Positions 18,701 through 25,593 of a stretch of DNA of 37,045 nucleotides are shown one piece after another; within the stretch, counting starts at the first letter, position 1, and each line of letters opens with the position of its first letter. The DNA is from Secundilactobacillus collinoides DSM 20515 = JCM 1123 (GTDB lineage Bacteria; Bacillota; Bacilli; Lactobacillales; Lactobacillaceae), in contig NZ_AYYR01000124.1 in the NCBI RefSeq assembly GCF_001435975.1, forward strand, positions 5,747 to 42,791, given 5' to 3'. Below the pieces are notes generated by a model that searched no databases, was not told where the DNA came from, and was given only the letters and a program-made list of their open reading frames with translations. The position numbers were made by a program, and so were the translations under genes.

Positions 18701-21092
18701 TGCCACCGGGACGACAGGGACACAAACGACAATCACTGATTTTGTTATTCCGGCTGGCTACTTAGTGGCCGAGGGGCAATCGGATTCGCATATAACGAAA
18801 AGTTCAAATACGACATTCACGTACAAGGGTGTTTTCAGTGGCGAAGACAGCGGCAACGCTGTGGTTCATCTGATTCACAACACCTACACGGTTGATCCGA
18901 ATGGTGATTTGACGACCTTACCAACGGGATTGATCAACCAGAGTGAGGTCCAAAAAACAGTGACGCGGACAATTGCCTATGTATTACCAAATGGTACGCC
19001 AGCGGCAACGACTCACACTGATTCAGCCACGTTCACACGGTCGTTTACGTATGATGCTGTAACCGGCATTGCAAGTCAGTTTGGTGAGTGGGAACCAGCT
19101 GGTGGGATAGTCTTTGAAAACGTTGATGACCCGACAATTAGCGGCTATTCGGTTAAAAAGGATACTGATGGCACGTCTGGTACCACGCAAACTGTCACGG
19201 TGAAAAGTGACACTCAAAATTGGTCGGTCCTGGTGACCTATCAGGCAGATCCGGCGAGTGCGACGGTTTATTTCTTTGATGATACGACTGGCCAAGAATT
19301 ATCTGACACGGTAACGTTGAATGGCGTTACTGGTGAGACACCTGACGGCAATACAATTGCACTGCCCACGGGCTTATCAGGATATCTGTTTGCAGACAAT
19401 TCAGCGCAAACAAACCCGGATATTCAGATTAAAAATGGGCAGGCAATTTACAGCGGTGTACTGACAGCTGACGATAAAGATAATGCAGTCATTCATGTCG
19501 TGCACAATATTGGAACGATTCTGCCAGATCGAAGTGGGGACAATATCCCATCTGCAATGACTAACCTGAATGATGTGCGCCAAACCGTGACGCGGACAAT
19601 TGCCTACGAGACAGTTACTGGTGTGGCTGCACCTGCTGTAAAGACCGATAGTGTAACATTCCAGGCCGAATCATTTGATTATGATTATGCTACGAACAAA
19701 GCAATTAACATTAAGGGACTTACGGCACTGGCTGACGATTCTGCAGACTGGACAACGAAAGACAATGGGCAGAGCGTTACCTTCAATACGGTAACCAATC
19801 CAACAGTTGCAGGTTATTACGCCACACCGGCGCAGGCTGATGCGGTTACCGACGTGACCGCCGACTCCGCAGATATCGTCCAGCTTATTCGTTATAATCA
19901 GCCCTACACCATTGATCGAGATGGCGGCAAGACAGTGTTTACGTTGGATCAAAATGGGGACATTACTGATGTGACTAAGACTTGGCCTGATGGTGATCAG
20001 ACGCAGATTTCTATTGACCAAACCAGTGGTGACCTGACTGTGACCGAGACGCCGTCTGGGCAAGTCTCACTTACACCGGTGACACTGACGAATGACGGCA
20101 GTCAAAATAGCGTATCCGTTGGCAATACAACGGTGGTCAGCCAACAACCAATGGGGTTTGCACTGACACATGATTCTGAGGCCAGTCAGGCAACCGGTAT
20201 TGTTGGCGAAATAGTCACGACAGCACCAGGCAGTTCAGCTGGAACAATCACATACACGAAGCCGACGGTCACCGCTGCCGATGGTAGTATAACTAACGTT
20301 GTCGTTGATGGCGAAGGCAAAGTGACCACCATTGATAAGACGTGGGCGGATGGTGACAAGACCCACCTCGTAATCGATAAAAGCGGGAACATTATCTTTA
20401 CAGAGACGCCTGCTGATGGTGAGGCACCGATTACGAAAGCGATTCAATGGCATAAGTCGGATGCCACTTACCGGACAGCTGTAGATAGTACCGAAGATGG
20501 CATCGTTTTGACACATACGAGCAACAACTCGAGTGTCGTTGCTCGCGAAAATATCTCAGTAGAAGGCGCGGTGACACAGCTGCCAACAACGGGTAACAAT
20601 ACTGGAATCAGTGGCGGGAATGGGTCAGCAACTGATGGTCTTGGCACGACCGGCAGCTCGACTGGAACAAAAAGCCCAACCACAAACGCTGGCAGTCAGA
20701 CGGCATCAGACAAAAAGCCAATCAATAACAAGCCAACCAATAAAAAGCCAGGCGAACAGACCTCAGGCAATGTGAAGCAAGGGACCAATAAGAAGACGCA
20801 ACGGCAAAAGACCCCCGATGCCAAAACAGGTACGTCTCGTAACGGTCAACCGTTGTCCCTAACGTATCAGACGGGCAACCCAGACTATCAAGCATCAAAC
20901 ACAACTGGTGTAAAGGCAACATTGCAGGGAAAAACGATTCAGAAAACTGAGCGGTCGAAACCAAAATCAAAGACCACGTTACCGCAAACATCTGAATCAA
21001 CCTCAAGCAAGACCGGTGCCTTAGGGTTGCTTGGTACCATCCTTGGGTTCTTTGGCCTCGCTGCGGGGGCGCGTCGGAAAAAAAGAGAGTAG
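9768..21092 (+). CDS. Giant wall-anchored mucin-binding-type adhesin
   Basis: 3774 residues, exported and anchored to peptidoglycan. A KxYKxGKxW signal peptide (motif KMYKAGKHW, residues 25-33, then a hydrophobic core to about 57) is followed by a Ser/Thr/Asp/Asn-rich stalk (about 58-250) that contains a six-unit five-residue repeat (198-227). Next come unique domains, one starting with KVYDGDP at 483 as in MBG/YDG domains. Twelve repeats of about 206 residues (895-3380) resemble the MucBP_2/Muc_B2 repeats of Lactobacillus mucus-binding proteins. Two smaller related domains, a low-complexity Lys/Thr/Gly-rich wall-spanning region and the sorting signal LPQTSE (3738-3743), hydrophobic helix and RRKKRE tail complete it. 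LPQTxE is the sortase motif form described for L. plantarum. An internal LPTTG lies at 3605-3609. GGGGGA lies 9 nt upstream of ATG. The ORF is intact; binding to mucin is inferred. Confidence 0.93.
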   Translation: MTTKLKEKSRTKLIRDEGQRRTHYKMYKAGKHWAYVGISIFTFGVGVLISNTTIYAAATTSNSGADTSATSTSEALQDQKSVTLAEATAASSDTASATADSTGTTDASDSSDEDSTTDNGTVASPVTNETKTNTNSNDSTLSGNEVTGSSSESQTNAPTDTPASSAVEKNGSTTPSTDTQNNGETTLLKTDTDNPGSESTENESTENESTENKSTENESTENKSAQNENEQAESTETDDTSSNATILAASGSVSDETTGTLRTNSDSEAGQVASILAELPTGTSAQTLADGTISFSLPAGISADTLTQAKTILAGSDLKKIQITAVQAETVSDSTVTQTVAMTLNQAILANYTPTMSAADFLKMDIENYSDATGTNGSYSWLNWNNTAISTYFADDRATEKAAFISDLTKMASDDNFSNYFTVTDDGTNAGGYSYALTAAGVAALNSSLATTTNNAYQVSFASGANTGNLYIQFQMTITPVSKVYDGDPVTDDLNSLVTKMRYYNPNETEKTVMSNYTLPMPFFQLGDFTGTTGDAAVGTYTRALARGNDIGLDYINLKFIDELSDAINPKPDFSYVKATYTITKRAATVTPVITAVSTSGVPTVSLSYTVSDASTLTANAVLPTAITLSADDYTVSNANNVMTVTLTDDGITAINTANPNYNITAVTGTAATATTTIQYVDEDENNIVLSQATKTLTGLASDTSTATYTPSMAWDTGGLYKLADDQATTIQYQPGKTQTLQIKVAHYTEQVTVSVTDTNGNQLRADQIVTLNPASDVDGISTINVSVDGYSTSQLSSATITYAGNEHNKSGNGKATFTVDKNAKTIDMVVTDLNGTQTYEYEMSGVTPDYLTQIIGGAGNLLDFGTASTIGQYAETNFLSYASINVTYFAKASAQVTYVDDDTKDAAGNSLLLSSLTQTVTGYDDGPAQTVALAIPDGYVLADTQGNNIDVVDNVAYYTGTLISTGDSDNGIVHLKHATTAYDTPKSDADIPADITNKSDVEKTITRTITYTLADGSLAAATHTDAVTYARSFTYDDITDTAVSFGDWEVVDGHAYFKQITTPDVAGYTANETQIAATTVTADTASATIAVTYTPNTDTAVNITFFDDTDNLALPSANDFSLYGTTATTLDHEAVTLPVNYILASIQSDSKISANNGVAYYSGVVSAGSADDAVVHLVHQTADIDPTTVQDIPSAIQNLSAVEKTVTRTIDYVTTDGSQAPAAKTDTVTFVASFTYDYVTNLASNISAFKVLGTDDTSVDLSAFPTPTMPGYTADVLQISAAGITADSDSTNQTVTYTPNTDTTATVSFYDATSKAPLASGNNVVLSGTTGQQVATNNVITIPTGYVLDADTLSNNVTLDDGVVTYTGKLSADNSDDAVIYLNHATVNYDPTQGDAIPAGLMNVTDVEKTTTRTITYTFSNGVAAGATHTDTVTYARAFTYDEVTKTATATGDWQVISGTADFLAVYSPLGAGYHLQDSNQSIISEETIGSDADAKNETIDVIYEPNTDTPATITFFDDTTGQALAEETSLTSRGTTGEQASVTIVIPQNFALGTQTDSNIKVIDGVPTYVGTYSTNTSDDATVHLIHATTSIAVTDSLPTDLQNTNDVSKTVTRTIIYTLADGTTMAPAKTDSATLRRSFTYDLVTKTASEFGEWTVTSGEVTFDEVTSPEVAGYSLSDANQATISSETITGDSVSGTINVSYVPNNDTTAIISFYDDTTDNYLPKDDNLTVTGTTGTSGTIDQTASDTINIPTGYQIVDSSANTNVLISNGVATYTGALSADETDNAVLHLTHMTVPQAAPENTTDLPTNLTNPTDVIRTITRTITYSLQNGTTAAPTRTDTLTFSRSYDLDEVTNTAVNLGAWVLVDSNATQFGDVISPTIAGYTLTDASQATVAGNSAVTADTADSTVNVSYTADVHTPITISFFDDDSDVALTTKTTITGTTDNIAILAGIKIPDDYNYAATQTSSYVSLAADGSVTYQGSYFANGGGDAVIHLTHQSVVVDPTSTDGTLPDALTNVADVKSTVTQTINYQNASGQTMADSNTQSVTFERSFTYDLVTHTASEFGDWTAIKGTANFTAVDSPNIAGYTAATTSVSEVTVVAGTPDVDITVYYLGNTDTKATISFYDETSKVALPNNFDITKVGTTDQGANDTSITIPTGYKLVPGQNGTKLSVSADGTTATYTGTMAADGSDDLVVYLVHDDQQIQVTSLNDLPTDLANPETVEKTVTRTITYTTPNTVTTPETQVDSITFIAPSFTYDPITKLASDISDIGSWFAIGNAEFSAVTVPTLTGYTPTITNLTNSDTALNQIPAISVTAGTDNLNYEVSYQADSQTATVSFYDDTEGKTLADSYNIEKSGKTGETATDASITIPAGYTLSTKQTGPNISPLAGGGVVYSGTLSPNGSDDAVVHLIHFTQQFTPKSNTDIPTGITNLTDVERTITRTITYTLPSGLSAAPTVTQTLSYLRDFTYDYVTNTASNLGTWREVDNATGFDSVGSPSVSGYSLADANQTMINTVTVSDPTTVASAHQTISVDYVADTVSATIRFYDDTDDVFLPTDQNQILEGQTAQVGQADTINVPAGYQLDTTHLDNNIEADGAYSGTFSPDNSDDAIVYLVHKTESFEANQTLPIGLVNKDDVEKTFTRVITYTLPDGTEAAAPHSDTVTFTRSFTYDEVTNEAFDYGDWVDSNGSATATLDAVTPPTINGYVLAANSPVASLQTIQADSFGDAQYIETIAVIYDATTQTATITFYDDTTGTQLTNETTTTGDMGTKGSSIISIPSGYTLAAFQPNSNVTVQAGVVRYTGTFSTSKLDDAVVHLVHQTISVDPLAVNALPADLINTNDVKRTVTQTINYALNDSGTSTVLAPADTQSVTFFRSFTYDLVTHLAAATGEWAAISGADSSFTSVTSPVLPGYTLNDAAQSTIAGSSVTAEADNNVITVRYNANQNTPLTVTYYDDTSKIALAGNFDSIATGTTGTQTTITDFVIPAGYLVAEGQSDSHITKSSNTTFTYKGVFSGEDSGNAVVHLIHNTYTVDPNGDLTTLPTGLINQSEVQKTVTRTIAYVLPNGTPAATTHTDSATFTRSFTYDAVTGIASQFGEWEPAGGIVFENVDDPTISGYSVKKDTDGTSGTTQTVTVKSDTQNWSVLVTYQADPASATVYFFDDTTGQELSDTVTLNGVTGETPDGNTIALPTGLSGYLFADNSAQTNPDIQIKNGQAIYSGVLTADDKDNAVIHVVHNIGTILPDRSGDNIPSAMTNLNDVRQTVTRTIAYETVTGVAAPAVKTDSVTFQAESFDYDYATNKAINIKGLTALADDSADWTTKDNGQSVTFNTVTNPTVAGYYATPAQADAVTDVTADSADIVQLIRYNQPYTIDRDGGKTVFTLDQNGDITDVTKTWPDGDQTQISIDQTSGDLTVTETPSGQVSLTPVTLTNDGSQNSVSVGNTTVVSQQPMGFALTHDSEASQATGIVGEIVTTAPGSSAGTITYTKPTVTAADGSITNVVVDGEGKVTTIDKTWADGDKTHLVIDKSGNIIFTETPADGEAPITKAIQWHKSDATYRTAVDSTEDGIVLTHTSNNSSVVARENISVEGAVTQLPTTGNNTGISGGNGSATDGLGTTGSSTGTKSPTTNAGSQTASDKKPINNKPTNKKPGEQTSGNVKQGTNKKTQRQKTPDAKTGTSRNGQPLSLTYQTGNPDYQASNTTGVKATLQGKTIQKTERSKPKSKTTLPQTSESTSSKTGALGLLGTILGFFGLAAGARRKKRE
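10359..10448 (+). repeat. 15-bp coding tandem repeat in adhesin stalk
   Basis: Six units of GAAAGTACAGAAAAC or close variants encode ESTEN, ESTEN, ESTEN, KSTEN, ESTEN, KSAQN. The unit is a multiple of three, so slippage would change stalk length without breaking the frame. Confidence 0.9.
12450..19905 (+). repeat. Twelve tandem Mub-type repeats in the adhesin
   Basis: Units start near 12450, 13069, 13684, 14303, 14903, 15540, 16143, 16789, 17412, 18023, 18640 and 19260, a period of about 600-645 bp. Each opens with a strand like ATITFYDDT, has a mid-repeat DDAVVHLxH block, then TVTRTIxY, and RSFTYDxVT, and ends with a PxxxGY segment and a short strand (VTYxPNTDT). The copies are clearly diverged from each other at DNA level. 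Confidence 0.88.
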
Positions 21093-21210
21093 CGAATGAA
21101 ACTAGCCGCCTTGCTTGTGGCAGTCGTTTCGGCAATATCGCCAAGAAAACTAATCAGTAGGGAGGCTCACGATTCTTAAGACAATCAATTAACCACTAAC
21201 AAGATCAGCA

Positions 21211-21250
21211 AAAAACCGGAACCCGCCACTATCGGCAGATTCCGGTTTTT
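21211..21250. terminator. Bidirectional terminator between adhesin and sulfoquinovose genes
   Basis: AAAAACCGGAA pairs perfectly with TTCCGGTTTTT (11 bp) around an 18-nt loop. It sits between the convergent adhesin gene (ends 21092) and the isomerase gene (ends 21262) and serves both. Confidence 0.9.
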
Positions 21251-21261
21251 ACTATCTCAAA

Positions 21262-22593
21262 TTAATACAAATCGTAAGGCAAGTTCAGCAGCTTAGCTAA
21301 CTGAACCAAATCATCGCGGTAGTCGCCATAAACTAAGGCAAAGTGGGATTCGTAGCCATGGCTCACGAACTGGTCAACCAGTCCGGTGACGTCTTGGCTC
21401 ATCTTGATTCGGCCAGAGGCACCGTTGAATTGTGGTTCAACGTCTTCTGCTTCACCACTGGTAATGGCTAATGAGTAGCCGTCCTTGGCGTTCCAGTGGA
21501 CCCGCAGCATGGTCACGTGACCTGGTTTTAAGACCATGTCAGGGCTGACGGCCATTTTACGGTTCGGGTGCACGCTGGCCTTAACACCGTACTTTGGGTT
21601 GGCCAGTGAGAAGGCACCATAATCGTGCCAAGTGGTGATGGAGTTGTCTTCGGGATCCATGCTTGAAAGGTCGCCGAGGAAAATGGCATCGCGGTTCGGG
21701 GTCAGCTGTTGCAGGATGTACATCGATAACGCACCGTGAATATCACATTCCATTGCGGTTGGCAGTTGTTCGTCACACAGTTGTGACCAAACAGCACCTG
21801 GCGCACTGTGATACTTGTCGAAGAAGTCTGGCCAGCAACGAGATGCTAATGCGCCGAGCTTGTCTTTTTCTTGGTAACGACGCATCAGGGTGGCGAACTT
21901 CACGTAACGGGTGGTTTCGTCAGCCTTGGTGTCCAACCCATCGAAGTGGGCGTCGGCGTACGCTAATTGGTCATCGTAATCATCACCGGTGACCTTTTCG
22001 GCAGCAGCAAACGCGTCATCGATGTTGTAGTGTTTCAAAGTTGTCCCAAACGTCTGGGAAAGTTCATCGGCGTTGGCGTCTGAGAAGAAGAAGCCAGGAG
22101 GATACGTCCCAACGACACCAATGTTTAAGGCAGCCAGATCTGATTTGACCTGAGCAGCTTCAACGAACACCTTGATCTTATCTTGAACAGCGGCTTCGTC
22201 AGGGTTGCCGTAGATGTGTTCAAACGGGTGGTGCTGGCTGGCAAGGTAGTTGCCGGAGCTCATGATCCCGGTCAGGGCGTTGAAACGCAACCAGCCGTGA
22301 ACACTTGGTTCGCGTGGCGCCAATAGTAAGATTGGTGTGGTTGGGTAGTAGCGGTGGACCAGCTGAATGAATTCAGCATCGGTAAAGGTGGTGTTTTGGA
22401 AAATGATACCGCTGATTGCTTGGTCGTTGATGCTGCCAAGGTAGCTGCTCAGTTCGGTAGGGTCACCGAGGGCATCCTTGGGACCAAGCACGTCATACTT
22501 GGCGAGTTCCTTCTGAGTCGTTTCCATAATGGCTTCAGCTGATTTGGCGTCGAACTTACGACGGACAACGGGTAAATATAAAATTTGGGACAT
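21262..22593 (-). CDS. sftI: Sulfoquinovose isomerase, L-fucose/arabinose isomerase fold
   Basis: The 443-residue protein belongs to the L-fucose/L-arabinose isomerase family. Likely metal ligands are Glu282 (TAMECDIHG), Asp308 (FLGDLSS) and His417 (YESHFALVYGDY), matching the Glu-Asp-His set of FucI-type enzymes. In the sulfofructose-transaldolase pathway a protein of this family converts sulfoquinovose to 6-deoxy-6-sulfofructose in the cytosol. The role here rests on the neighbours: transaldolase, GPH symporter and a GH31 enzyme with sulfoquinovosidase residues. Without them L-fucose, L-arabinose or another sugar would be equally possible. It is the last gene of its run, 50 bp after the DUF4867 gene, and ends at a strong terminator. 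Its ribosome binding site is weak (GAG about 9 nt upstream). The symbol is by analogy with Firmicutes sulfo-TAL clusters. Confidence 0.75.
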   Translation of the reverse strand: MSQILYLPVVRRKFDAKSAEAIMETTQKELAKYDVLGPKDALGDPTELSSYLGSINDQAISGIIFQNTTFTDAEFIQLVHRYYPTTPILLLAPREPSVHGWLRFNALTGIMSSGNYLASQHHPFEHIYGNPDEAAVQDKIKVFVEAAQVKSDLAALNIGVVGTYPPGFFFSDANADELSQTFGTTLKHYNIDDAFAAAEKVTGDDYDDQLAYADAHFDGLDTKADETTRYVKFATLMRRYQEKDKLGALASRCWPDFFDKYHSAPGAVWSQLCDEQLPTAMECDIHGALSMYILQQLTPNRDAIFLGDLSSMDPEDNSITTWHDYGAFSLANPKYGVKASVHPNRKMAVSPDMVLKPGHVTMLRVHWNAKDGYSLAITSGEAEDVEPQFNGASGRIKMSQDVTGLVDQFVSHGYESHFALVYGDYRDDLVQLAKLLNLPYDLY

Positions 22594-22643
22594 GTGTTCA
22601 CACTCGCTTTCTAGAATTTAGGCGTATTCAAAATTGAAATGCG

Positions 22644-23333
22644 TTAGATGGCTTCATTGCCGTTTTCTTGAACCGGATTGATGGTGGTGTTGGTACCGGA
22701 TAACCCAACAAATGCACCGTTGTTTACCATCCGCAAGTTCTCGGGATGGGTCAGCAGCCACTTGTTACGCTGGAACAGCAGCTCATCGGGCTTGCGTTTT
22801 GATTCCAACGGGCTGTTGGTGCCATCGGTCAAAACAACCAGGCACTTGAACCCTGCGGAATCAACGGCACACGGTGCAAAGTGCATCGTGGTTGGGTAAA
22901 CTTCAATGGCCGTTCCAGCTGGAATGAAGAAGGCGTGGGCTTCGGTGGATTTCAACCGCTTGTTGACCAGGGCCTGGCGTTCCGCGAAGAACAGAACGAA
23001 GTCGGTAGCGGCGAGGTTCAGTTCGGAACAGTTGTGAAACTCAAACGCGTTGAGTTTGTTGCTGTGGCCGTTACAGTAGCCGATTTCGATGGGTTGTTCG
23101 CCGTAGAAATCACGCGCAATCTGTTGGCGCTGCTTGTCGTTTAAGAATTGCGGATCGTTGCGCACGTACTGGTTGCCAGTGGCGGGGATCACCGTTGAAG
23201 TCTCTAGGGTGTTGGCCAGGTTGGCTTGGTAGGGCAGGTCAATCACTTGACCAAATTGAGAAAATTCTGGGTCGGTGACGGTCTTGATCGTCACGTCAGG
23301 GTTAGTTTGTTGCAGTTCAGATAATATTGTCAT
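22644..23333 (-). CDS. DUF4867 family cupin-like protein in sulfoglycolysis cluster
   Basis: The 229-residue soluble protein has no signal peptide. The conserved block GYCNGHSNKLNAFEFH (residues 85-100) and the downstream AIEVYPTTMHFAP (142-154) hold His90, Glu98, His100, Glu144 and His151, a plausible metal site of cupin or KduI/ureidoglycolate-lyase type. DUF4867 has no reaction I can name with confidence. It starts 3 nt after the transaldolase stop, with its GGAG overlapping the end of that gene, so it is translationally coupled and probably part of the pathway. Candidate roles are sugar epimerase or mutarotase (none other is present), or a second sugar isomerase. These are inferences from position. 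Confidence 0.7.
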   Translation of the reverse strand: MTILSELQQTNPDVTIKTVTDPEFSQFGQVIDLPYQANLANTLETSTVIPATGNQYVRNDPQFLNDKQRQQIARDFYGEQPIEIGYCNGHSNKLNAFEFHNCSELNLAATDFVLFFAERQALVNKRLKSTEAHAFFIPAGTAIEVYPTTMHFAPCAVDSAGFKCLVVLTDGTNSPLESKRKPDELLFQRNKWLLTHPENLRMVNNGAFVGLSGTNTTINPVQENGNEAI

Positions 23334-23336
23334 TGG

Positions 23337-24002
23337 CTACTCCGTTTTCGTGTTGTCCCAAGCGTCTTGGAAAGTCTTTAAACCTAAGTCAGTGTATGGG
23401 TTAGTGAAGCTGGTTTCGTAGACGGAAAGTGCACAGGTGACGATGTCGGCACCGTAAATGGCAGCTTGCTCCAACTGCTTAGCAGTCCGGATAGCGGCCA
23501 CGATGATTTCCGTATCGAAGTTGTAGGTCTTGTAGATGTCAACGATATCCTTCACGTATGACAGGCCATCGTCGCCGTAATCTTCACGCCAGCCGACGAA
23601 TGGTGACACGTACTTGGCGTGTAACTTACCGGGCATGATCGATTGGGCAGCGGAGAAGACCAGGGTCATGTTGGTACGGATGCCCTGTGCTTCCAAACGA
23701 CGGGCAGCGATAATGCCTTGCTTGTTGGTTGGAATCTTGATGACAAAGTTTTTTGAAATGGCGCTGATATCCTTTGCGTAAGCAACCATGTCATCGGCGT
23801 TGTCCAAGTGCGGGTTGATTTCCACAGAAACGGGGAAGTCTGGCTTGTCAGCCACGTAATCCGCGATGTCTTGGATGGCTTTTTTGAACGGCTTGCCGCT
23901 GTTCATAATGTGCTTTGGGTTGGTGGTCACACCGTCAAAGCCGTATTGCTCGTAAGCAATTTTAATTTCGTCTAACTTGGCACTATCTAAAAAGTATTTC
24001 AT
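23337..24002 (-). CDS. sftT: Sulfofructose transaldolase (TalC/FSA-type)
   Basis: The protein has 221 residues from this ATG. It has the short class I transaldolase fold: TTNPK (residues 26-30), the Schiff-base Lys89 in FVIKIPTNKQG, and the late strand VSPFVGW. Classical enzymes have VSPFVGR there; the Trp is followed by REDYGDDG, so the phosphate-end pocket differs. In the sulfo-TAL pathway this enzyme moves a three-carbon unit from sulfofructose to glyceraldehyde 3-phosphate, giving fructose 6-phosphate and sulfolactaldehyde. I chose ATG 24002 because GAAGGA lies 10 nt upstream; the longer frame to 24023 starts at TTG, where that Shine-Dalgarno would be coding. It is 45 bp behind the symporter. 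Ordinary transaldolase or fructose-6-phosphate aldolase activity is the alternative. Confidence 0.8.
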   Translation of the reverse strand: MKYFLDSAKLDEIKIAYEQYGFDGVTTNPKHIMNSGKPFKKAIQDIADYVADKPDFPVSVEINPHLDNADDMVAYAKDISAISKNFVIKIPTNKQGIIAARRLEAQGIRTNMTLVFSAAQSIMPGKLHAKYVSPFVGWREDYGDDGLSYVKDIVDIYKTYNFDTEIIVAAIRTAKQLEQAAIYGADIVTCALSVYETSFTNPYTDLGLKTFQDAWDNTKTE

Positions 24003-24047
24003 GAGTGAAGATCCTTCTTTCAATTTTTAGAAACAGTGATAACAACA

Positions 24048-25472
24048 TTAATTTGATTCGTCCGTAGTGGGTTCGATCCGTTCTGATCCGCGACGTTCCA
24101 GCAGGTCCTTGACGATGCCGCTGTACTTCTTTTCGGTTAAGGAGTAAGCCCAATACATCAAAACGATGGTGGCCAATGAAAGGACGGCGGAGTAGATGAA
24201 CATCAATCCCCGAATCCCCAAGAGAGCCGTTGCAGTTTGAGTCTTGCCGGGTACGTAACCAACCCAGGCAAGCACGATTCCGGGTAGGAACCCGGCAATC
24301 GCTTGAGACAATTTACGGAAATAGGTGAAGAAAGAGTAAACCATACCTTCAGAACGAATCCCAGTCTGCCATTCGCCATATTCCACACAGTCGGAAACGA
24401 GGGCCCAGTTCAAGGCACTGGTAAACCCGTCACCAAGGTAGGCGACACTGGTAAAGAAGACGAGCAGGAAGGTGTTGTTAGCAAAGAAGAACCCGAGAAT
24501 ATCGGCTACTGCCCAAATGACACAGCCAAGCATGTAGACGTACTTCTTATCAAATCGTTTCGTCAAAATCGGGGTCAGCAGCACGGAAACGAACACCATG
24601 CCGATACTGAAGAACCCAAGCCATGATTCGGCGGTCATATCTTTAAGGATGTACTTACAATAGTAGACTTGAACGGTCAGCTTCAAGTTAAAGGCTGAGA
24701 AGGTAAACAAGTTAACGATACTCAGAGTGACAAGTGGTTTGTTTTTCAGCAGGGCTCTGAAGGATTTACGAAGGTCTTTCTTGTTGACCTTCTGCGGAGC
24801 AGGTGCTGAATAGTTTTCCTTGATGTTGGCGTAGGAGAACCACTGCGCGAGGACCCCACAGACGGCGAAAATAACGACCGCCACGGTGTAACCGGTTTGT
24901 TCATTGGAGACCGTTTCAACAATTGGCATAAATCCAATCGTTGCCAGCATCAGACCAAGGTTGGAACCGGCTTGCCGCCAGGACGCTAATTCGGAACGTT
25001 CCTGACTATTTCGCGTCATCGTTGGAATCATCGACCCGAACGGCACGTTTGAAATACTGTAACAGGTCCCGAAAATCATGTAGGCGATGTAGGCCCAGAT
25101 CAATTTCCCGGTCACGGAGAAGTTTGGCGTACTGAAGTTTGCAATCAGCAGCAGCGCCAGCGGAATCGCAGCCCATAGCAGAAACGGCCGGAACTTCCCA
25201 CGTTTACTAATGTTGGTTCGGTTATCGATCCAGGTTCCCACTGACATATCAGCGAAAGCATCCCAGATCTTTGCCACCAGGAACACAGTCCCGGCAGCGG
25301 CACTTGGCAGGCCCACGACGTCGGTGAAGTAGTTCAACAGGTACAATTGCCCCATATCAAACAGGAAGTTGTTCCCCATATCACCAATCGCGTACCCGAT
25401 CTTATTGCGCAGCGTCACCACACGTGGCGCTGTATCAGCCGTTGTCGCGGCATTTGTTTCTGTAGAATCCAT
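24048..25472 (-). CDS. GPH-family sugar:cation symporter, probable sulfoquinovose importer
   Basis: The protein has 474 residues from the chosen ATG and about 12 membrane helices. The N-terminus NKIGYAIGDMGNNF and YLLNYFTDVVGL is the signature of the glycoside-pentoside-hexuronide (MelB-like) family, and KIWDAFADMSVGTWIDNR matches the usual loop after helix 2. E. coli YihO and YihP, the sulfoquinovose and sulfoquinovosyl-glycerol transporters, are of this family, so this is the likely importer. The frame is open to 25553, but AGAAGG lies 10 nt before ATG 25472 and the protein then starts MDSTETNAATT with the conserved region about 25 residues in. It is the first gene of the downstream run. 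Confidence 0.82.
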   Translation of the reverse strand: MDSTETNAATTADTAPRVVTLRNKIGYAIGDMGNNFLFDMGQLYLLNYFTDVVGLPSAAAGTVFLVAKIWDAFADMSVGTWIDNRTNISKRGKFRPFLLWAAIPLALLLIANFSTPNFSVTGKLIWAYIAYMIFGTCYSISNVPFGSMIPTMTRNSQERSELASWRQAGSNLGLMLATIGFMPIVETVSNEQTGYTVAVVIFAVCGVLAQWFSYANIKENYSAPAPQKVNKKDLRKSFRALLKNKPLVTLSIVNLFTFSAFNLKLTVQVYYCKYILKDMTAESWLGFFSIGMVFVSVLLTPILTKRFDKKYVYMLGCVIWAVADILGFFFANNTFLLVFFTSVAYLGDGFTSALNWALVSDCVEYGEWQTGIRSEGMVYSFFTYFRKLSQAIAGFLPGIVLAWVGYVPGKTQTATALLGIRGLMFIYSAVLSLATIVLMYWAYSLTEKKYSGIVKDLLERRGSERIEPTTDESN

Positions 25473-25510
25473 ATACTTGCAGCCTTCTTTCAAATTGTGT
25501 TGATACTTTT

Positions 25511-25571
25511 TTGATGAGGCAACAATCTTGGATTCTTGCTTCATCAAAGCCATTCGACTTTTTCGAATGGC
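25511..25571 (-). promoter_or_regulatory. Two stacked hairpins upstream of the symporter gene
   Basis: GCCATTCGA/TCGAATGGC (25549-25571) is a perfect 9-bp stem with a 5-nt loop. TTGATGAGGC/GCTTCATCAA (25511-25547) is a 10-bp inverted repeat with one G-T position. Neither is followed by a T-run on the minus strand, so they are operators or mRNA leader structures rather than terminators. I see no good -35/-10 pair near them. Confidence 0.45.
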
Positions 25572-25593
25572 GATGTATCTTTTTTTGGTGCTT

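Noticed and set aside
21262-22593. Annotation as L-fucose or L-arabinose isomerase of a fucose/arabinose operon
   Set aside because: No fucose or arabinose kinase, aldolase or epimerase is present, while a sulfoquinovosidase and matching transaldolase are.
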